64,000 nt of DNA from Salinisphaera sp. T31B1 (lineage in GTDB: Bacteria > Pseudomonadota > Gammaproteobacteria > Nevskiales > Salinisphaeraceae): the NCBI RefSeq assembly GCF_040361275.1, contig NZ_APNH01000003.1:558001-622000 (forward strand), written 5' to 3'. The position numbers and the translations under genes were made by a program. The notes under the pieces are model-generated. The model saw nothing but the letters and a program-made list of their open reading frames with translations, searched no databases and was not told the DNA's origin. Within the stretch, counting starts at the first letter, position 1. Each line of letters opens with the position of its first letter. This document shows, piece after piece, positions 16,959 through 26,027 of the stretch.

Positions 16959-19900
16959 TCATTCGGAGACCAGTAGGCTCTCCAGCGCGTCGGGCTTGCC
17001 GAAATGATGGCCTTGTGCGTACTCGATATTCATTCCCCGCACGGCGTGCAGCAGCTCCGCGGTCTCTACCGATTCGGCGATCGCGGTCTTGCCCATCATG
17101 TGTGCGATATGGGTCACTGCTTCGACCATGGCGCGATCGGCCGGGTCGTGGCGAATATCGCGGATGAAACTGCCGTCGATCTTGACGTATTCCACCGGTA
17201 GCACACGCAGATATTCGAACGACGACAGGCCGGTACCGAAATCGTCGAGGGCGAAGGTGCACCCCAGCTCGCTCATTTCGCGGATGAAATGTTGGGCCTG
17301 AGAAAGGTTGGAGATGACCGATGTTTCGGTGATCTCGAAACATACACGCTGTGCGTCGATGCCGCTGTCGCTGAGTACCTTGCGTGCGAAGGTCAGAAAG
17401 CCCGGGTGTGTCAGCGACGTGGCGGACAGGTTGATGCCGATCCACTGAAACGCCCGCAACCGGTGCCGATGTTCGTCAAGAAAGCGCAGGGTATGCGATA
17501 ACGCGAACCGGTCCAGATCGTGAATCAGCCCGTAGTGTTCGGCGGCATCGATGAACTCGTGCGCCGCCACGATCTCGCCATCGGTATCGCGCAGGCGTAG
17601 CAGCGATTCGTACCCGTGGATTTCATCGGCCTGATGGACGCTCACGATTGGTTGGACGTGCATGAGAATACGGTTGTCGGCCAGCGCCTCGCGAATACGG
17701 TTGGCCCAGTTCATCTGTCGGCGACGGCGCGTGACGCGCCGGTCGTTGGCCACCTGGCGGTGGATCGAGTTGGGGCCGAGTTCCTTGGCGGCAAAGCAGG
17801 CCGCGTCTGCGGCCTGCATTACGGCCTCCACGCTGCCGGCCTCACGATCGATACTGGCCAGACCGATGCTGGCACCCACGCGCAGATGATGGCGTTGCCA
17901 GAGGAACACGCAGCCGTGCAGGGATTCGATCATGCGGTGCGCGGCGGCCTTGGCCTGCTCGCCGTCGCAGTCGTACATGAGCACCGCGAACTCATCGCCA
18001 CCGATGCGTGCCAGTACGTCGCCCTGCCTGAGACTGGCGTACATGCATTGGCTGGCCTGGCGCAACAACTCGTCGCCGGCCTGGTGGCCGTAACTGTCGT
18101 TGATGATCTTGAAACTGTCCAGATCGATATAGCCGAGCATGTGCGTCTTGTCCTGAAGCGCAGCTTGATCGATCGCGGCGGAGATGACCTGCTTGAACGC
18201 ACGGCGGTTGATCAGATCGGTCAGGGCATCGTGGGTGGCGTGATACTTGGCCTGCTCGCCGAGACGTTTTTCACGGCTGATGTTCTCGCACGACACCAGG
18301 ATCCGGATGCCTTCGTCCAGTTCCGATGTGAGCCGGGCGTTGGCGCGAATCCACAGCGGCTTGCCGTTGCGGCCACGGATCTCGACTTCCCAGCGCTGCA
18401 GCTTGCCCGGACGAGCCTGACAGCGTGCGAGCTTGGCGTGCAGCATGCTCGGCCGGCGATGCATGTCGGCGAACGAGGCGCCCACCAGCTGCTCGGCCTC
18501 GTAGCCGAGCTGGAAGGCGCCGAATTCGTTGACGGACACGATGCGGTCATGTTCGTCGAGGATGAAGTACATGGCCGGGTTTTCGTGAAAGAGCGTCTGA
18601 AGCGTCTGATCACTGTGCGCCAGCGCGCGTTCGGCCTGTTTGAGTCGGGTGACGTCGATAAAGCTCACGACGACGCCGCGCATCTGCCCGTCGCGTGCGC
18701 GGTACGGCGTGGTTCGACGTATGTACCATTGGCCGTCGGCGGTTTCGGTCTCGATTTCGCTGATCTCGCCCGAGTTTCGAACCGCGGCCGCCTCGCCGGC
18801 CCAGTCGAGCGCGCGCTGGAAAGGGTGTGCCAGATCGTCTATGGGACGCCCGATATCGCTGGGCAGTACGCTGAGCAGCATCTTCGTCGCGGGCGTGAAT
18901 CGCTTGATACGGTTTTCGCCGTCCAGAAACACCGTCGGGATAGCGGTACTGTCCAGCAGGTTCGCGATGTCGTCGTGGGTGTCCTCGAGCTCATGCATCT
19001 TTTCCTGCAGCTCGGTATTGACCGTGCTCAACTCCTCGTTGAGCGACTGCAGTTCCTCCTTGGAGGATTCCAGCTCCTCGTTGGCCGACTGCAGTTCTTC
19101 GTTAATCGACAACGCCTCTTCGTGCGCGCTCCTGAATTCCTCCCGGGTGCTCTGCAGTTCGTCGGCGGCTCGCTGATGTTCGTCGTGTGCGAGACGCAGC
19201 TCATACTCGAGCTGGGCGATGCGTTCGTCGACGTCGACCACCTCGTCGTGCGGCGTTGGCGTGCTGGCGTCCGACTGTTCGCCGACTGAACCGTCGATCT
19301 CGACAAAGCTCACCACTACGAATTCGTCGCCCGAGTCGTTCAGACGGAAAGGGCGGGCGCGCATGCGCACAGGCACGTAGTGGCGATGGCGCTGTACCCG
19401 GGCCGCGACCGAATGGGCTTGTCGTTGCTGCAGCGCGACGTTCACCAGATCCTGAACTGCACCGCGAAGGCCGCGGCGCGCCAGCCGCAGCAGGTTGTCG
19501 CTGGGCACGCCCTGGCCCAGCGAAAGATAGCCGCTGGAGTCCCCGTGTATGTAGATCAGATCGAACGCCGCGTTCGTGACCACCGACGTGGGGGCATACT
19601 CGTTCAGCAAGAGCCGTTGGACGGTCTTTGACAATTGATGGCGATTCATATCGGCGAGATCGGTCTGGTTTCTGGGCAGGTCGCGTCTGCCCAACTGCGT
19701 CGGCGTGATCCATCCCAGATGCCGGCCGGCGCTGCCGTGGGCGGCCGTGCGAGTATAAAGCCGATGCTTGTGGGAACGCGGGTGGAACAGGCCGCTGTCG
19801 GTGTGGGCGGTCTCGCTATTGCCGAGCAACAGCCAGCCCTCGGGCTTCAGGGCGAAATGAAACATCTCGAGCAGACGGCGCTGGGTCGCTTTGTCGAGAT

Positions 19901-21209
19901 AAATCAGCACGTTTCGACACGACACCAGATCCATGCGCGAGAAAGGGGGGTCCGAGAGCAGGTTCTGCGGCGCGAACATGACGGTATCGCGCAGAGTCTT
20001 GTTCACCCGATAGCCGGGCTCGGTCGCGGTGAACCAGCGTGCCAGCCGCTCGTCCGACATATCGGCGGCGATGGTTTCCGAATAGCAACCGCTGCGTGCG
20101 ACTTCGAGCGCCTGGGAGTCGATATCGGTGGCGTAGACCGACACGCTGGCGCGGGTTTCGCTCGGGTACGCATCCAGTGCCTCGAGCATGACGATCGCCA
20201 GCGAATAGGCTTCTTCGCCGGTTGCACAACCAGCCACCCATAGTCTCAGGCTGTCCTTTCCGTCGCGACCGGAACGTCCGATCAGATCCGGCACGAGTTG
20301 CTGTTCAAGGGCTTCGTAGGCCTCCGGATCGCGGAAGAAGCCGGTGACGCTGATCAGAAGGTCCTGAAGGAGCTGTTGTGACTCGGTTTCGTCGCTTTCC
20401 AGTAGCGATAGATAGGCATCGAACGAGTCAACGCGCCGGATGCCAATACGACGACCGATCCGCCGTGTCAACGTGCCGGGTTTGTAGTGCGAAAAATCAT
20501 GCCCGTGCCGGCGACTGAGCAGGTTCACGATTGCACGATAGGGCGATGCAGGATCGTGCTCTTCCGGAGTGTCCACAACGGGCTCCCGACCCGTATCCGG
20601 GCCGAAAAATGCGTCGATGGCGGCCGGCATGCCGGCCACCGGCAAGACCTGATCGACATGGCCGCTGCGGATCGCAGCGGCCGGCATATCCGGGTGTGTG
20701 GCTTCCTCCGGGGACTGGGCAATGGTCAAACCGCCGGCGGCCCGGATGGCGGCCATACCGTCACGGCCGTCGCGGCCCGACCCCGATACCAGAATGCCCA
20801 CTGCGCGATCGCCCTGATCGTGGGCCAGGCTCACGAAAAAGCGATGGATGGCAAAACGCGCTCCGAGGTTCTGGCTGATGGTCGTCGGTCGAAGCCAGCC
20901 GCGATCGATGGTGAGATGCTGGTTGGGAGAAATCACGTAAACATGGTCGGGCGCGGCAACCAATGCATCGTCGACCTGCGAAACCGGCATCGTCGTATGG
21001 CTGGCGATCAGTTCGAGCAGGTGGCTTTCCTGATCGGGGGCCATGTGCGCGACAACCACGAACACGAGCCCGGTATCGGTGCATACAGCATCGAAAAATT
21101 GCTGAAATACCTTCAGGCTGCCCGCGCTACCGCCGAGTGCGACATAGCCGGCAGGTGCCCGACCGGACAAGGGCCCAGGCTGACTGTCTTCCACGGGGGC
21201 TTGCGCCAT
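16959..21209 (-). CDS. Six-domain CheB-CheR-PAS-PAS-GGDEF-EAL signalling protein
   Basis: A 1416-residue single reading frame. Domains in order: CheB methylesterase (about 20-200; nucleophile loop GGSAG at 26-30, His in AHMAP, Asp in GRDG), no receiver domain; CheR methyltransferase (about 220-490; GCATGEEAYSLA near 325); coiled coil of repeated EEL/LQS heptads (about 665-750); two PAS domains (about 755-995); GGDEF (motif near 1069, with I-site RQGD five residues before it); EAL (ESLLR near 1200, plus NLSA, FEITET, DDFGTG, VKIDG, ESVE and QGHHF). All catalytic residues I can check for both c-di-GMP domains are intact, so synthesis and breakdown are both possible. No other chemotaxis gene is in the window. 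Confidence 0.92.
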   Translation of the reverse strand: MAQAPVEDSQPGPLSGRAPAGYVALGGSAGSLKVFQQFFDAVCTDTGLVFVVVAHMAPDQESHLLELIASHTTMPVSQVDDALVAAPDHVYVISPNQHLTIDRGWLRPTTISQNLGARFAIHRFFVSLAHDQGDRAVGILVSGSGRDGRDGMAAIRAAGGLTIAQSPEEATHPDMPAAAIRSGHVDQVLPVAGMPAAIDAFFGPDTGREPVVDTPEEHDPASPYRAIVNLLSRRHGHDFSHYKPGTLTRRIGRRIGIRRVDSFDAYLSLLESDETESQQLLQDLLISVTGFFRDPEAYEALEQQLVPDLIGRSGRDGKDSLRLWVAGCATGEEAYSLAIVMLEALDAYPSETRASVSVYATDIDSQALEVARSGCYSETIAADMSDERLARWFTATEPGYRVNKTLRDTVMFAPQNLLSDPPFSRMDLVSCRNVLIYLDKATQRRLLEMFHFALKPEGWLLLGNSETAHTDSGLFHPRSHKHRLYTRTAAHGSAGRHLGWITPTQLGRRDLPRNQTDLADMNRHQLSKTVQRLLLNEYAPTSVVTNAAFDLIYIHGDSSGYLSLGQGVPSDNLLRLARRGLRGAVQDLVNVALQQRQAHSVAARVQRHRHYVPVRMRARPFRLNDSGDEFVVVSFVEIDGSVGEQSDASTPTPHDEVVDVDERIAQLEYELRLAHDEHQRAADELQSTREEFRSAHEEALSINEELQSANEELESSKEELQSLNEELSTVNTELQEKMHELEDTHDDIANLLDSTAIPTVFLDGENRIKRFTPATKMLLSVLPSDIGRPIDDLAHPFQRALDWAGEAAAVRNSGEISEIETETADGQWYIRRTTPYRARDGQMRGVVVSFIDVTRLKQAERALAHSDQTLQTLFHENPAMYFILDEHDRIVSVNEFGAFQLGYEAEQLVGASFADMHRRPSMLHAKLARCQARPGKLQRWEVEIRGRNGKPLWIRANARLTSELDEGIRILVSCENISREKRLGEQAKYHATHDALTDLINRRAFKQVISAAIDQAALQDKTHMLGYIDLDSFKIINDSYGHQAGDELLRQASQCMYASLRQGDVLARIGGDEFAVLMYDCDGEQAKAAAHRMIESLHGCVFLWQRHHLRVGASIGLASIDREAGSVEAVMQAADAACFAAKELGPNSIHRQVANDRRVTRRRRQMNWANRIREALADNRILMHVQPIVSVHQADEIHGYESLLRLRDTDGEIVAAHEFIDAAEHYGLIHDLDRFALSHTLRFLDEHRHRLRAFQWIGINLSATSLTHPGFLTFARKVLSDSGIDAQRVCFEITETSVISNLSQAQHFIREMSELGCTFALDDFGTGLSSFEYLRVLPVEYVKIDGSFIRDIRHDPADRAMVEAVTHIAHMMGKTAIAESVETAELLHAVRGMNIEYAQGHHFGKPDALESLLVSE

Positions 21210-21331
21210 CAGGGGGCCCGCGATGACATTTGAGTGAACACTTAGAGGCTAATCGTAGTGGGGCCCGATTACTAGATAATTCGTGAGTCGAAAGGTGCGG
21301 CCATAAAGCAGAAAACCGCGATTAACGCCAA

Positions 21332-22141
21332 CTAGTTCATTACGCGCGACATGATCGACCAATAATGAACGGGCACGAGGCGCGAGATCGCAGATATGAT
21401 TTTGGCGTCAGTGCCAATCAGACAGCGTCCTTTCCGACGCGCCAGATCTGAAAGAATTGTCCGAGCCGCCTCGTCGGGCGAAGTACGGGCGAGTTTGTCG
21501 ACGAAATTACCGGCGGCCTGGGCCTGGTTGCTGTTGCCGTCCGGCCCGACATAGAAACGAGCCGCGTGGGCGATCCCGGTCTTTATCCCACCGGGATGGA
21601 CACACATCACGTGGGGATCTTGGCCCCGCGTTTCGTGTCGCAGCGCTTCGGTAAACCCGCGGACCGCGAATTTGGTTGCGTTATAGGTGCCCTGGGTGGG
21701 CACGCTGATCAGGCCGAATACGCTTGAGACATTCACCAGCGCGCTGCCGGGCCGTTGTTTGAGTATCGGAAGAAACGCCTTGGTGCCATGAACCACGCCC
21801 CAGAAGTTGATGCCCATGATCCATTCGAAGTCGTCGTAACGCGTGTCGGCGATCGTCTGGGAGTGAGCCACTCCTGCATTGTTGATCACCAGATCGGCGC
21901 CGCCATATTCGTCGACGACCGCATCCCGGAACGCCTCGAACGCCGCTCGGTCGGCGACGTCGACCTTCGAGGTGAACACTGCAGCCGGCTGGCAGGCGGC
22001 CCGTGTCTCGGCCAGTCCGTCTTCATTGACGTCGCATAGCGCCAGACGCGCGCCTCGATCGGCGCACACGGTGGCCAGGCTGCGCCCGATACCCGAACCG
22101 GCACCGGTGATGACTACGATTTTGTCCCGGAGATCTTTCAT
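21332..22141 (-). CDS. Short-chain dehydrogenase/reductase (SDR)
   Basis: A 269-residue classical SDR. The start at 22141 (MKDLRDK) has AGGA 7 bases upstream; an ATG 30 bases earlier lacks one. Motifs: TGAGSGIG near residue 12, NNAG near residue 89, the serine region NVSSVFG and YNATK near residue 152. The C-terminal KGRCLIGTDAKII region is seen in SDRs near lipid and hydrocarbon genes. It is divergent from a TetR gene, with two matching operators between them, so it is probably the regulator's target. Substrate unknown. Confidence 0.9.
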   Translation of the reverse strand: MKDLRDKIVVITGAGSGIGRSLATVCADRGARLALCDVNEDGLAETRAACQPAAVFTSKVDVADRAAFEAFRDAVVDEYGGADLVINNAGVAHSQTIADTRYDDFEWIMGINFWGVVHGTKAFLPILKQRPGSALVNVSSVFGLISVPTQGTYNATKFAVRGFTEALRHETRGQDPHVMCVHPGGIKTGIAHAARFYVGPDGNSNQAQAAGNFVDKLARTSPDEAARTILSDLARRKGRCLIGTDAKIISAISRLVPVHYWSIMSRVMN

Positions 22142-22200
22142 GAGGCGATCCTGTCGGAGCGATAGGGGCATTCATGCCGCTTATCGCGCTGTGCCCAATT

Positions 22201-22248
22201 CTGACAATTATTATTGTCAAAGTTACGTTTGACAATGAATGATGTCAA
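22201..22248. promoter_or_regulatory. Two TGACAAT-type operators between SDR and tetR
   Basis: Site 1 at 22202-22219 is TGACAAT-TATT-ATTGTCA (perfect 7-bp arms). Site 2 at 22229-22248 is TTGACA-8 nt-TGTCAA. They share the half-site TGACA, sit 9 bases apart in the 116-bp divergent intergenic region, and the second ends 9 bases before the tetR ATG. The arrangement fits autoregulation by the TetR protein and joint control of the SDR. Confidence 0.75.
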
Positions 22249-22257
22249 CATGGATGT

Positions 22258-22956
22258 ATGAAAAAGCCACCCGTAACCGATTCCGCCGAGGCTGGCCGTG
22301 CCTACGGCGGGCGCAGCCTGGACGAACGCCGTCGCCACCGGCGGGCGCAATTCGTCGCAGCCGGCATCGAGGTCTTCGGGCGCGAGGGCTATCGCGGCGC
22401 CACCGTCAAGGCTTTGTGCCGTCAGGCCGGACTGACCGAACGCTATTTCTACGAATCCTTCGGCAACAGTGAGTCGTTGTTCGCCGAGGTGTACAAGACG
22501 TTGGTCGCGCGGCTACAGCACGACGTAGTTGCTGCGATCGACCGGGCGCCGCAGGACGCCGAAAGCACGGCTCGGGCCGGGCTGCGCGTGTTTTTTGAAA
22601 CCATGTACGAGCAACCGGGCACGGCACGCATCCTGCTGATCGAGATCTTCGGCATCAGCGGCGAGATCGACAAGCTCTATCGGTCGACCACACAGAATTT
22701 CACGCGCATGCTCGCCGAGCTGGTCAGCGCGATCTTTCCGCTCGAGGCGGCGGGGCCGACCGACCCGGCGATCGTTTCCACGGGCCTGGTCGGCTCGACG
22801 ATTCATATCGCGATGTACTGGACGCTCAGCCGATACCGAGATCCATTGAACGTCGTGGTCGAATCGAGTCTTGCGCTGTATGTGGCCGTCGCACGCCAGA
22901 TGGCCGCCCCGGAAAAGGGCGCGACCGCGGACGACGCAGACGACGCTGCGTCATGA
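22258..22956 (+). CDS. TetR-family transcriptional regulator
   Basis: A 232-residue regulator with an N-terminal HTH (about residues 25-70: RRAQFVAAGIEVFGREG, then LCRQAGLTERYFYESFGNSE), a helical ligand domain and an acidic tail (ADDADDAAS). A basic N-terminal arm rich in Arg precedes the HTH. It is divergent from the SDR at 21332 with two palindromic operators between them, so it likely represses that gene and itself. Inducer unknown. It ends about 50 bases before the convergent gene at 23005. Confidence 0.9.
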   Translation: MKKPPVTDSAEAGRAYGGRSLDERRRHRRAQFVAAGIEVFGREGYRGATVKALCRQAGLTERYFYESFGNSESLFAEVYKTLVARLQHDVVAAIDRAPQDAESTARAGLRVFFETMYEQPGTARILLIEIFGISGEIDKLYRSTTQNFTRMLAELVSAIFPLEAAGPTDPAIVSTGLVGSTIHIAMYWTLSRYRDPLNVVVESSLALYVAVARQMAAPEKGATADDADDAAS

Positions 22957-23004
22957 AGAAAGCCGCGGTTCGGGCCGCGGCTTTCGTGAGGTCATCGACA
23001 ACGA

Positions 23005-23919
23005 TCAGTGATGCGTCGCATAGGCGGCTTCGGCGTCGTCGACCAGTTCGTCGAGCTCGGCCAGAAGGTCGGCGTTGTTCTGCTGCCAGGGGTGGAAGCT
23101 GTACTGGAAGTAGCTCAGCCATTCCGGAATCATGCGGCGGATGAAGCCGGGCTTGCCGAGAGTGAAGTTGACCAGTTTGAGATGCCCGCGCCAACCCTGT
23201 TGCCGGCATTTTTCGTCGGCGGCGGCCATCTGTGCGTAAAAGCTGATCAGCACCGGCCAGAAGATGGCGGTGGCGATACCCATCGCCGCCGTGCGCTCGG
23301 CCCAGTTGCGTGGACCGCGGCCGATACATTTTTCGTAGACATCGTAAGCGACCGCCTTGTGCTCGACTTCCTCGAGCGCGTGCCAGCGCCACATGCGCTC
23401 GAAGTCTTCCTGCGAGCCTTTCATCATCTCCGGGTATCGCAGCAGCATGTCGCCCATGAGCGCGGTGTAGTGCTCCAGCGCGATGGTCGCGGCCAGGGGC
23501 ATGGACTTCCAGGTATTGTTCTTGACCCAGTCGAGAAGGTTCCAGGTGAACTGGTCGAGCTTGTGGGCCGGCAGCCCCGCATTCTCCATCAGCTCGTTGT
23601 ACTCGATATGTTCGCGCGAATGCATCGCCTCCTGGCCAATGAAGGCCGTGGCGGCCTTTTTCAGATCCGGATCCGGAATCTGGTCGCGATAGCTGCGTAC
23701 GGCGTCGATGAACATCCGCTCGCCGGCCGGAAACAGCAGCGACATGGCGTTCATGAACTGAGTCACGTTCGGCCCTTCCTTGTGCCAGTCGGCGATACGA
23801 TCGGCCGGCGGTAGGAAGTGCAGGTCGCGCCGTTCGGGCATCACATTGACCTGGTCGCTGTGCGGGATCGTGCGATCGGCGTGGACGTGCTTCTTGATAT
23901 CGGATGCATTCTTGCTCAT
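23005..23919 (-). CDS. Metal-dependent hydrolase family protein (PF10118-like), copy 1
   Basis: A 304-residue cytoplasmic protein. The start at 23919 (MSKNASD) has a very strong ribosome site (AGGAGGGTGAC); the frame upstream is non-coding. Repeated Glu/His motifs resemble a diiron helical fold: FIGQEAMHSREHIEYN near residue 107 and WHALEEVEHKAVAYDVYEK near residue 190. The family is annotated 'metal-dependent hydrolase' but its reaction is not established. It is a paralogue of the next gene (23982-24875), and both lie downstream of an alpha/beta hydrolase in one operon. The N-terminal extension (about residues 1-36) differs between the copies, while the core is closely similar. Confidence 0.82.
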   Translation of the reverse strand: MSKNASDIKKHVHADRTIPHSDQVNVMPERRDLHFLPPADRIADWHKEGPNVTQFMNAMSLLFPAGERMFIDAVRSYRDQIPDPDLKKAATAFIGQEAMHSREHIEYNELMENAGLPAHKLDQFTWNLLDWVKNNTWKSMPLAATIALEHYTALMGDMLLRYPEMMKGSQEDFERMWRWHALEEVEHKAVAYDVYEKCIGRGPRNWAERTAAMGIATAIFWPVLISFYAQMAAADEKCRQQGWRGHLKLVNFTLGKPGFIRRMIPEWLSYFQYSFHPWQQNNADLLAELDELVDDAEAAYATHH

Positions 23920-23981
23920 GTCACCCTCCTGTGGGTATTCGACACAGCCGGGCCTGCCCGGGCCCGGCATGCAGGGACCAT

Positions 23982-24875
23982 TCAGTGATGGCTGGCGTAG
24001 GCGGCGTTGGCGTCGTCGACCAACGCGTCGATCTCGGCCAGCAGCTCGGCGTTGTTCTGCTGCCACGGATGGAAGCTGTACTTGAAGTAGGCCAGGTATT
24101 CGGGCAACAGTTTCCGCAGATAGCCCGGCTTGCCGAGCATGAAGTTGGCGAGCTTGAGATGCCCTCGCCAGCCTGCACGTCGACAGGCCGGATCCGCGGC
24201 AGCCAGACGCCGGTAGAACAGAATCACGTGCGGCCAGAACGTTGCCGTCGTGGTGAGCATGATCGCGCTACGCATCGCGTACGCCTTGGGCCCGCGCCCG
24301 ACACATTTTTCGTAGACGTCGTAGGCCACGGCCTTGTGCTCGACTTCCTCGAGCGCGTGCCAGCGCCACATGCGTTCATAGTCTTCCTGCGAGCCGGCCA
24401 TCTGTTCGGGATGACGCAGCAACGTATCTCCCATCAGGGCGGTGAAATGCTCGAGTGCGATCGTCATCAGCAACGGCGTGACCTTGCTGCTGTGCTGCTT
24501 GACGTATTCGGTATGCGCCCAGACCTGCGCATCGAGCTCGCTGGCCGGAAGTCCGGCGGCATCCATGAGCTGGTTGTATTCGATATGCTCGCGTGAATGC
24601 ATCGCCTCCTGGCCGATGAACGCGGTGGCGGCCTTGCGCAGATCCGGATCGGGGATCTCGTCGCGATAGGCGCGTACTGCGTCGATGAACATGCGCTCGC
24701 CGGCCGGGAAGAACAGGCTCAGCGCATTCATGAATTGGGTTACGTTCGGCCCGGCCTGATGCCAGTCACAGATGCGATCGCCGGGCGGCAGGAAATGCAG
24801 ATCGCGCCGTTCCGGCATGACCGGCCCGCTGTAACCGGGGCCGTGCAGATCGAGATCGTTTTCGTGCTTGCTCAT
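23982..24875 (-). CDS. Metal-dependent hydrolase family protein (PF10118-like), copy 2
   Basis: A 297-residue paralogue of the preceding entry, sharing RRDLHFLPP, NVTQFMNAxSLxFPAGERMFIDAVR, FIGQEAMHSREHIEYN, the WHALEEVEHK motif and a near-identical C-terminus (FHPWQQNNAELLAE). The two copies are in tandem, 62 bases apart, which indicates local duplication. It starts 8 bases after the alpha/beta hydrolase, whose stop codon forms part of this gene's GAGG ribosome site. The protein has no signal peptide. The conserved Glu/His set suggests bound metal; substrate and reaction are unknown. Confidence 0.82.
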   Translation of the reverse strand: MSKHENDLDLHGPGYSGPVMPERRDLHFLPPGDRICDWHQAGPNVTQFMNALSLFFPAGERMFIDAVRAYRDEIPDPDLRKAATAFIGQEAMHSREHIEYNQLMDAAGLPASELDAQVWAHTEYVKQHSSKVTPLLMTIALEHFTALMGDTLLRHPEQMAGSQEDYERMWRWHALEEVEHKAVAYDVYEKCVGRGPKAYAMRSAIMLTTTATFWPHVILFYRRLAAADPACRRAGWRGHLKLANFMLGKPGYLRKLLPEYLAYFKYSFHPWQQNNAELLAEIDALVDDANAAYASHH

Positions 24876-24883
24876 GACAAACC

Positions 24884-25840
24884 TCAGGCGCTTGGCCGTG
24901 GGGAAACGGTGTTAGGACGAGCTTCAGGAGCGGCGACATCGGGGGCCGGCCGCGCTCGAATGAAATCGGCGCACAGGTCGGCGATGGACTGCGGGTGGGT
25001 CAGCACCGCCCAGTGCGCGGCGTCGACGGGCGTGATCGTCAGATCGTCGACCCAACGGTCGAGATCGCGGGCGAAACCGGGGCCGACGAAGGCATCACGC
25101 ACAGGTGTGATTACGTGAACCGGGATTTGCGCGTGGCGCAGGCGCGGCCGGCGAATCCGTGCGAACACGTTCGCGCGATACAGCTTGGTACCGTGAGCGC
25201 CATCGCGCGCGAGGGTCGGATGGACGGGCAATGCCTGTCCCTCCAGACGTTCGGTGGTGCGAGGCCAGCGGCTGGCCAGACCGCCATGCCAGGCCAATGT
25301 GGGCAGCCATGGAATATGAAAGGCGAACACATACCACGACTTTTTCAGCTGGCGCATGAGCGCCGCGCGATCGTCGCGCCACTGTGCGCGAAGCCAGTGG
25401 CCGACATGATCCAGACATGGGCCGGAGATCGACGTGAAGCTGGCGATCCGATGCGACAGGGCCGGGTCCGTGACTGCCTCCCAGCTCTGGATCGAGCCCC
25501 AGTCGTGTGCGATGAGGTGCACAGGGCGACTCGGGGATGCCCAGTCGATCACGGCCGCCAGATCGGCCTCCAGTTCGTCCAGCGCATAAGCGGCCGTTGC
25601 TCGCGGACGGCTGCTCTGGCCGGCGCCCCGAACATCGTAGCGCACGCACCGAAACGTCTCGGACAGCGGTGCCACCATTCGATCCCATACACGATGTGTG
25701 TCGGGATAGCCGTGAACGAATACCAGCGTTGGCCGGAGATCGTCCCGCGCGCCGCTGTCGTAGCAGGCCAGACGCACAGCGCCGCGCTGAACCAGTGTTG
25801 GCTCATCGGCAGCGTGCGGGTTCGGCTTCGCGTTCGTCAT
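24884..25840 (-). CDS. Alpha/beta hydrolase with Asp nucleophile (epoxide hydrolase/haloalkane dehalogenase type)
   Basis: A 318-residue alpha/beta hydrolase. Key features: the oxyanion HGYPDTHRVWD near residue 44, DVRGAGQSSRP near residue 70, and the nucleophile elbow AHDWGS near residue 111, in which Asp replaces the usual Ser. That is typical of epoxide hydrolases and haloalkane dehalogenases. A catalytic His lies in DAAHWAVLTHP near the C-terminus. The start at 25840 (MTNAKPN) is preferred over upstream in-frame starts, which overlap a palindromic operator. It leads an operon with two metal-dependent hydrolase paralogues. An epoxide substrate is likely but unproven. Confidence 0.85.
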   Translation of the reverse strand: MTNAKPNPHAADEPTLVQRGAVRLACYDSGARDDLRPTLVFVHGYPDTHRVWDRMVAPLSETFRCVRYDVRGAGQSSRPRATAAYALDELEADLAAVIDWASPSRPVHLIAHDWGSIQSWEAVTDPALSHRIASFTSISGPCLDHVGHWLRAQWRDDRAALMRQLKKSWYVFAFHIPWLPTLAWHGGLASRWPRTTERLEGQALPVHPTLARDGAHGTKLYRANVFARIRRPRLRHAQIPVHVITPVRDAFVGPGFARDLDRWVDDLTITPVDAAHWAVLTHPQSIADLCADFIRARPAPDVAAPEARPNTVSPRPSA

Positions 25841-25850
25841 TGACCTGTTC

Positions 25851-25867
25851 GATGTAATAGTTACATC
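25851..25867. promoter_or_regulatory. 17-bp palindrome just upstream of the hydrolase operon
   Basis: GATGTAA-TAG-TTACATC, perfect 7-bp arms, 10 bases from the ATG at 25840. It overlaps the expected promoter or ribosome-binding region, so a protein bound here would block the hydrolase/PF10118 operon. The MerR-type regulator at 26028 is the nearest candidate. Confidence 0.5.
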
Positions 25868-26027
25868 AAACAGTGTCATAAACAGCGGAGGTGCGCAAGC
25901 GGTTTGCTGCACCGCCGCATCGCACGGGTGGACCTATCCGTGACGCGGAGCCGGAACGCGATCCATCGCGGCTTGAGAGGCGGGGAGAGTTCGGCGACGC
26001 CGTGATCGCGCGCCGCCGAGACGCCGA

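Noticed and set aside
17616-19289. Long plus-strand frame (557 codons) opposite the sensor gene
   Set aside because: It is the antisense of the PAS/GGDEF region, which has clear domain motifs; the plus frame has none and no ribosome site.
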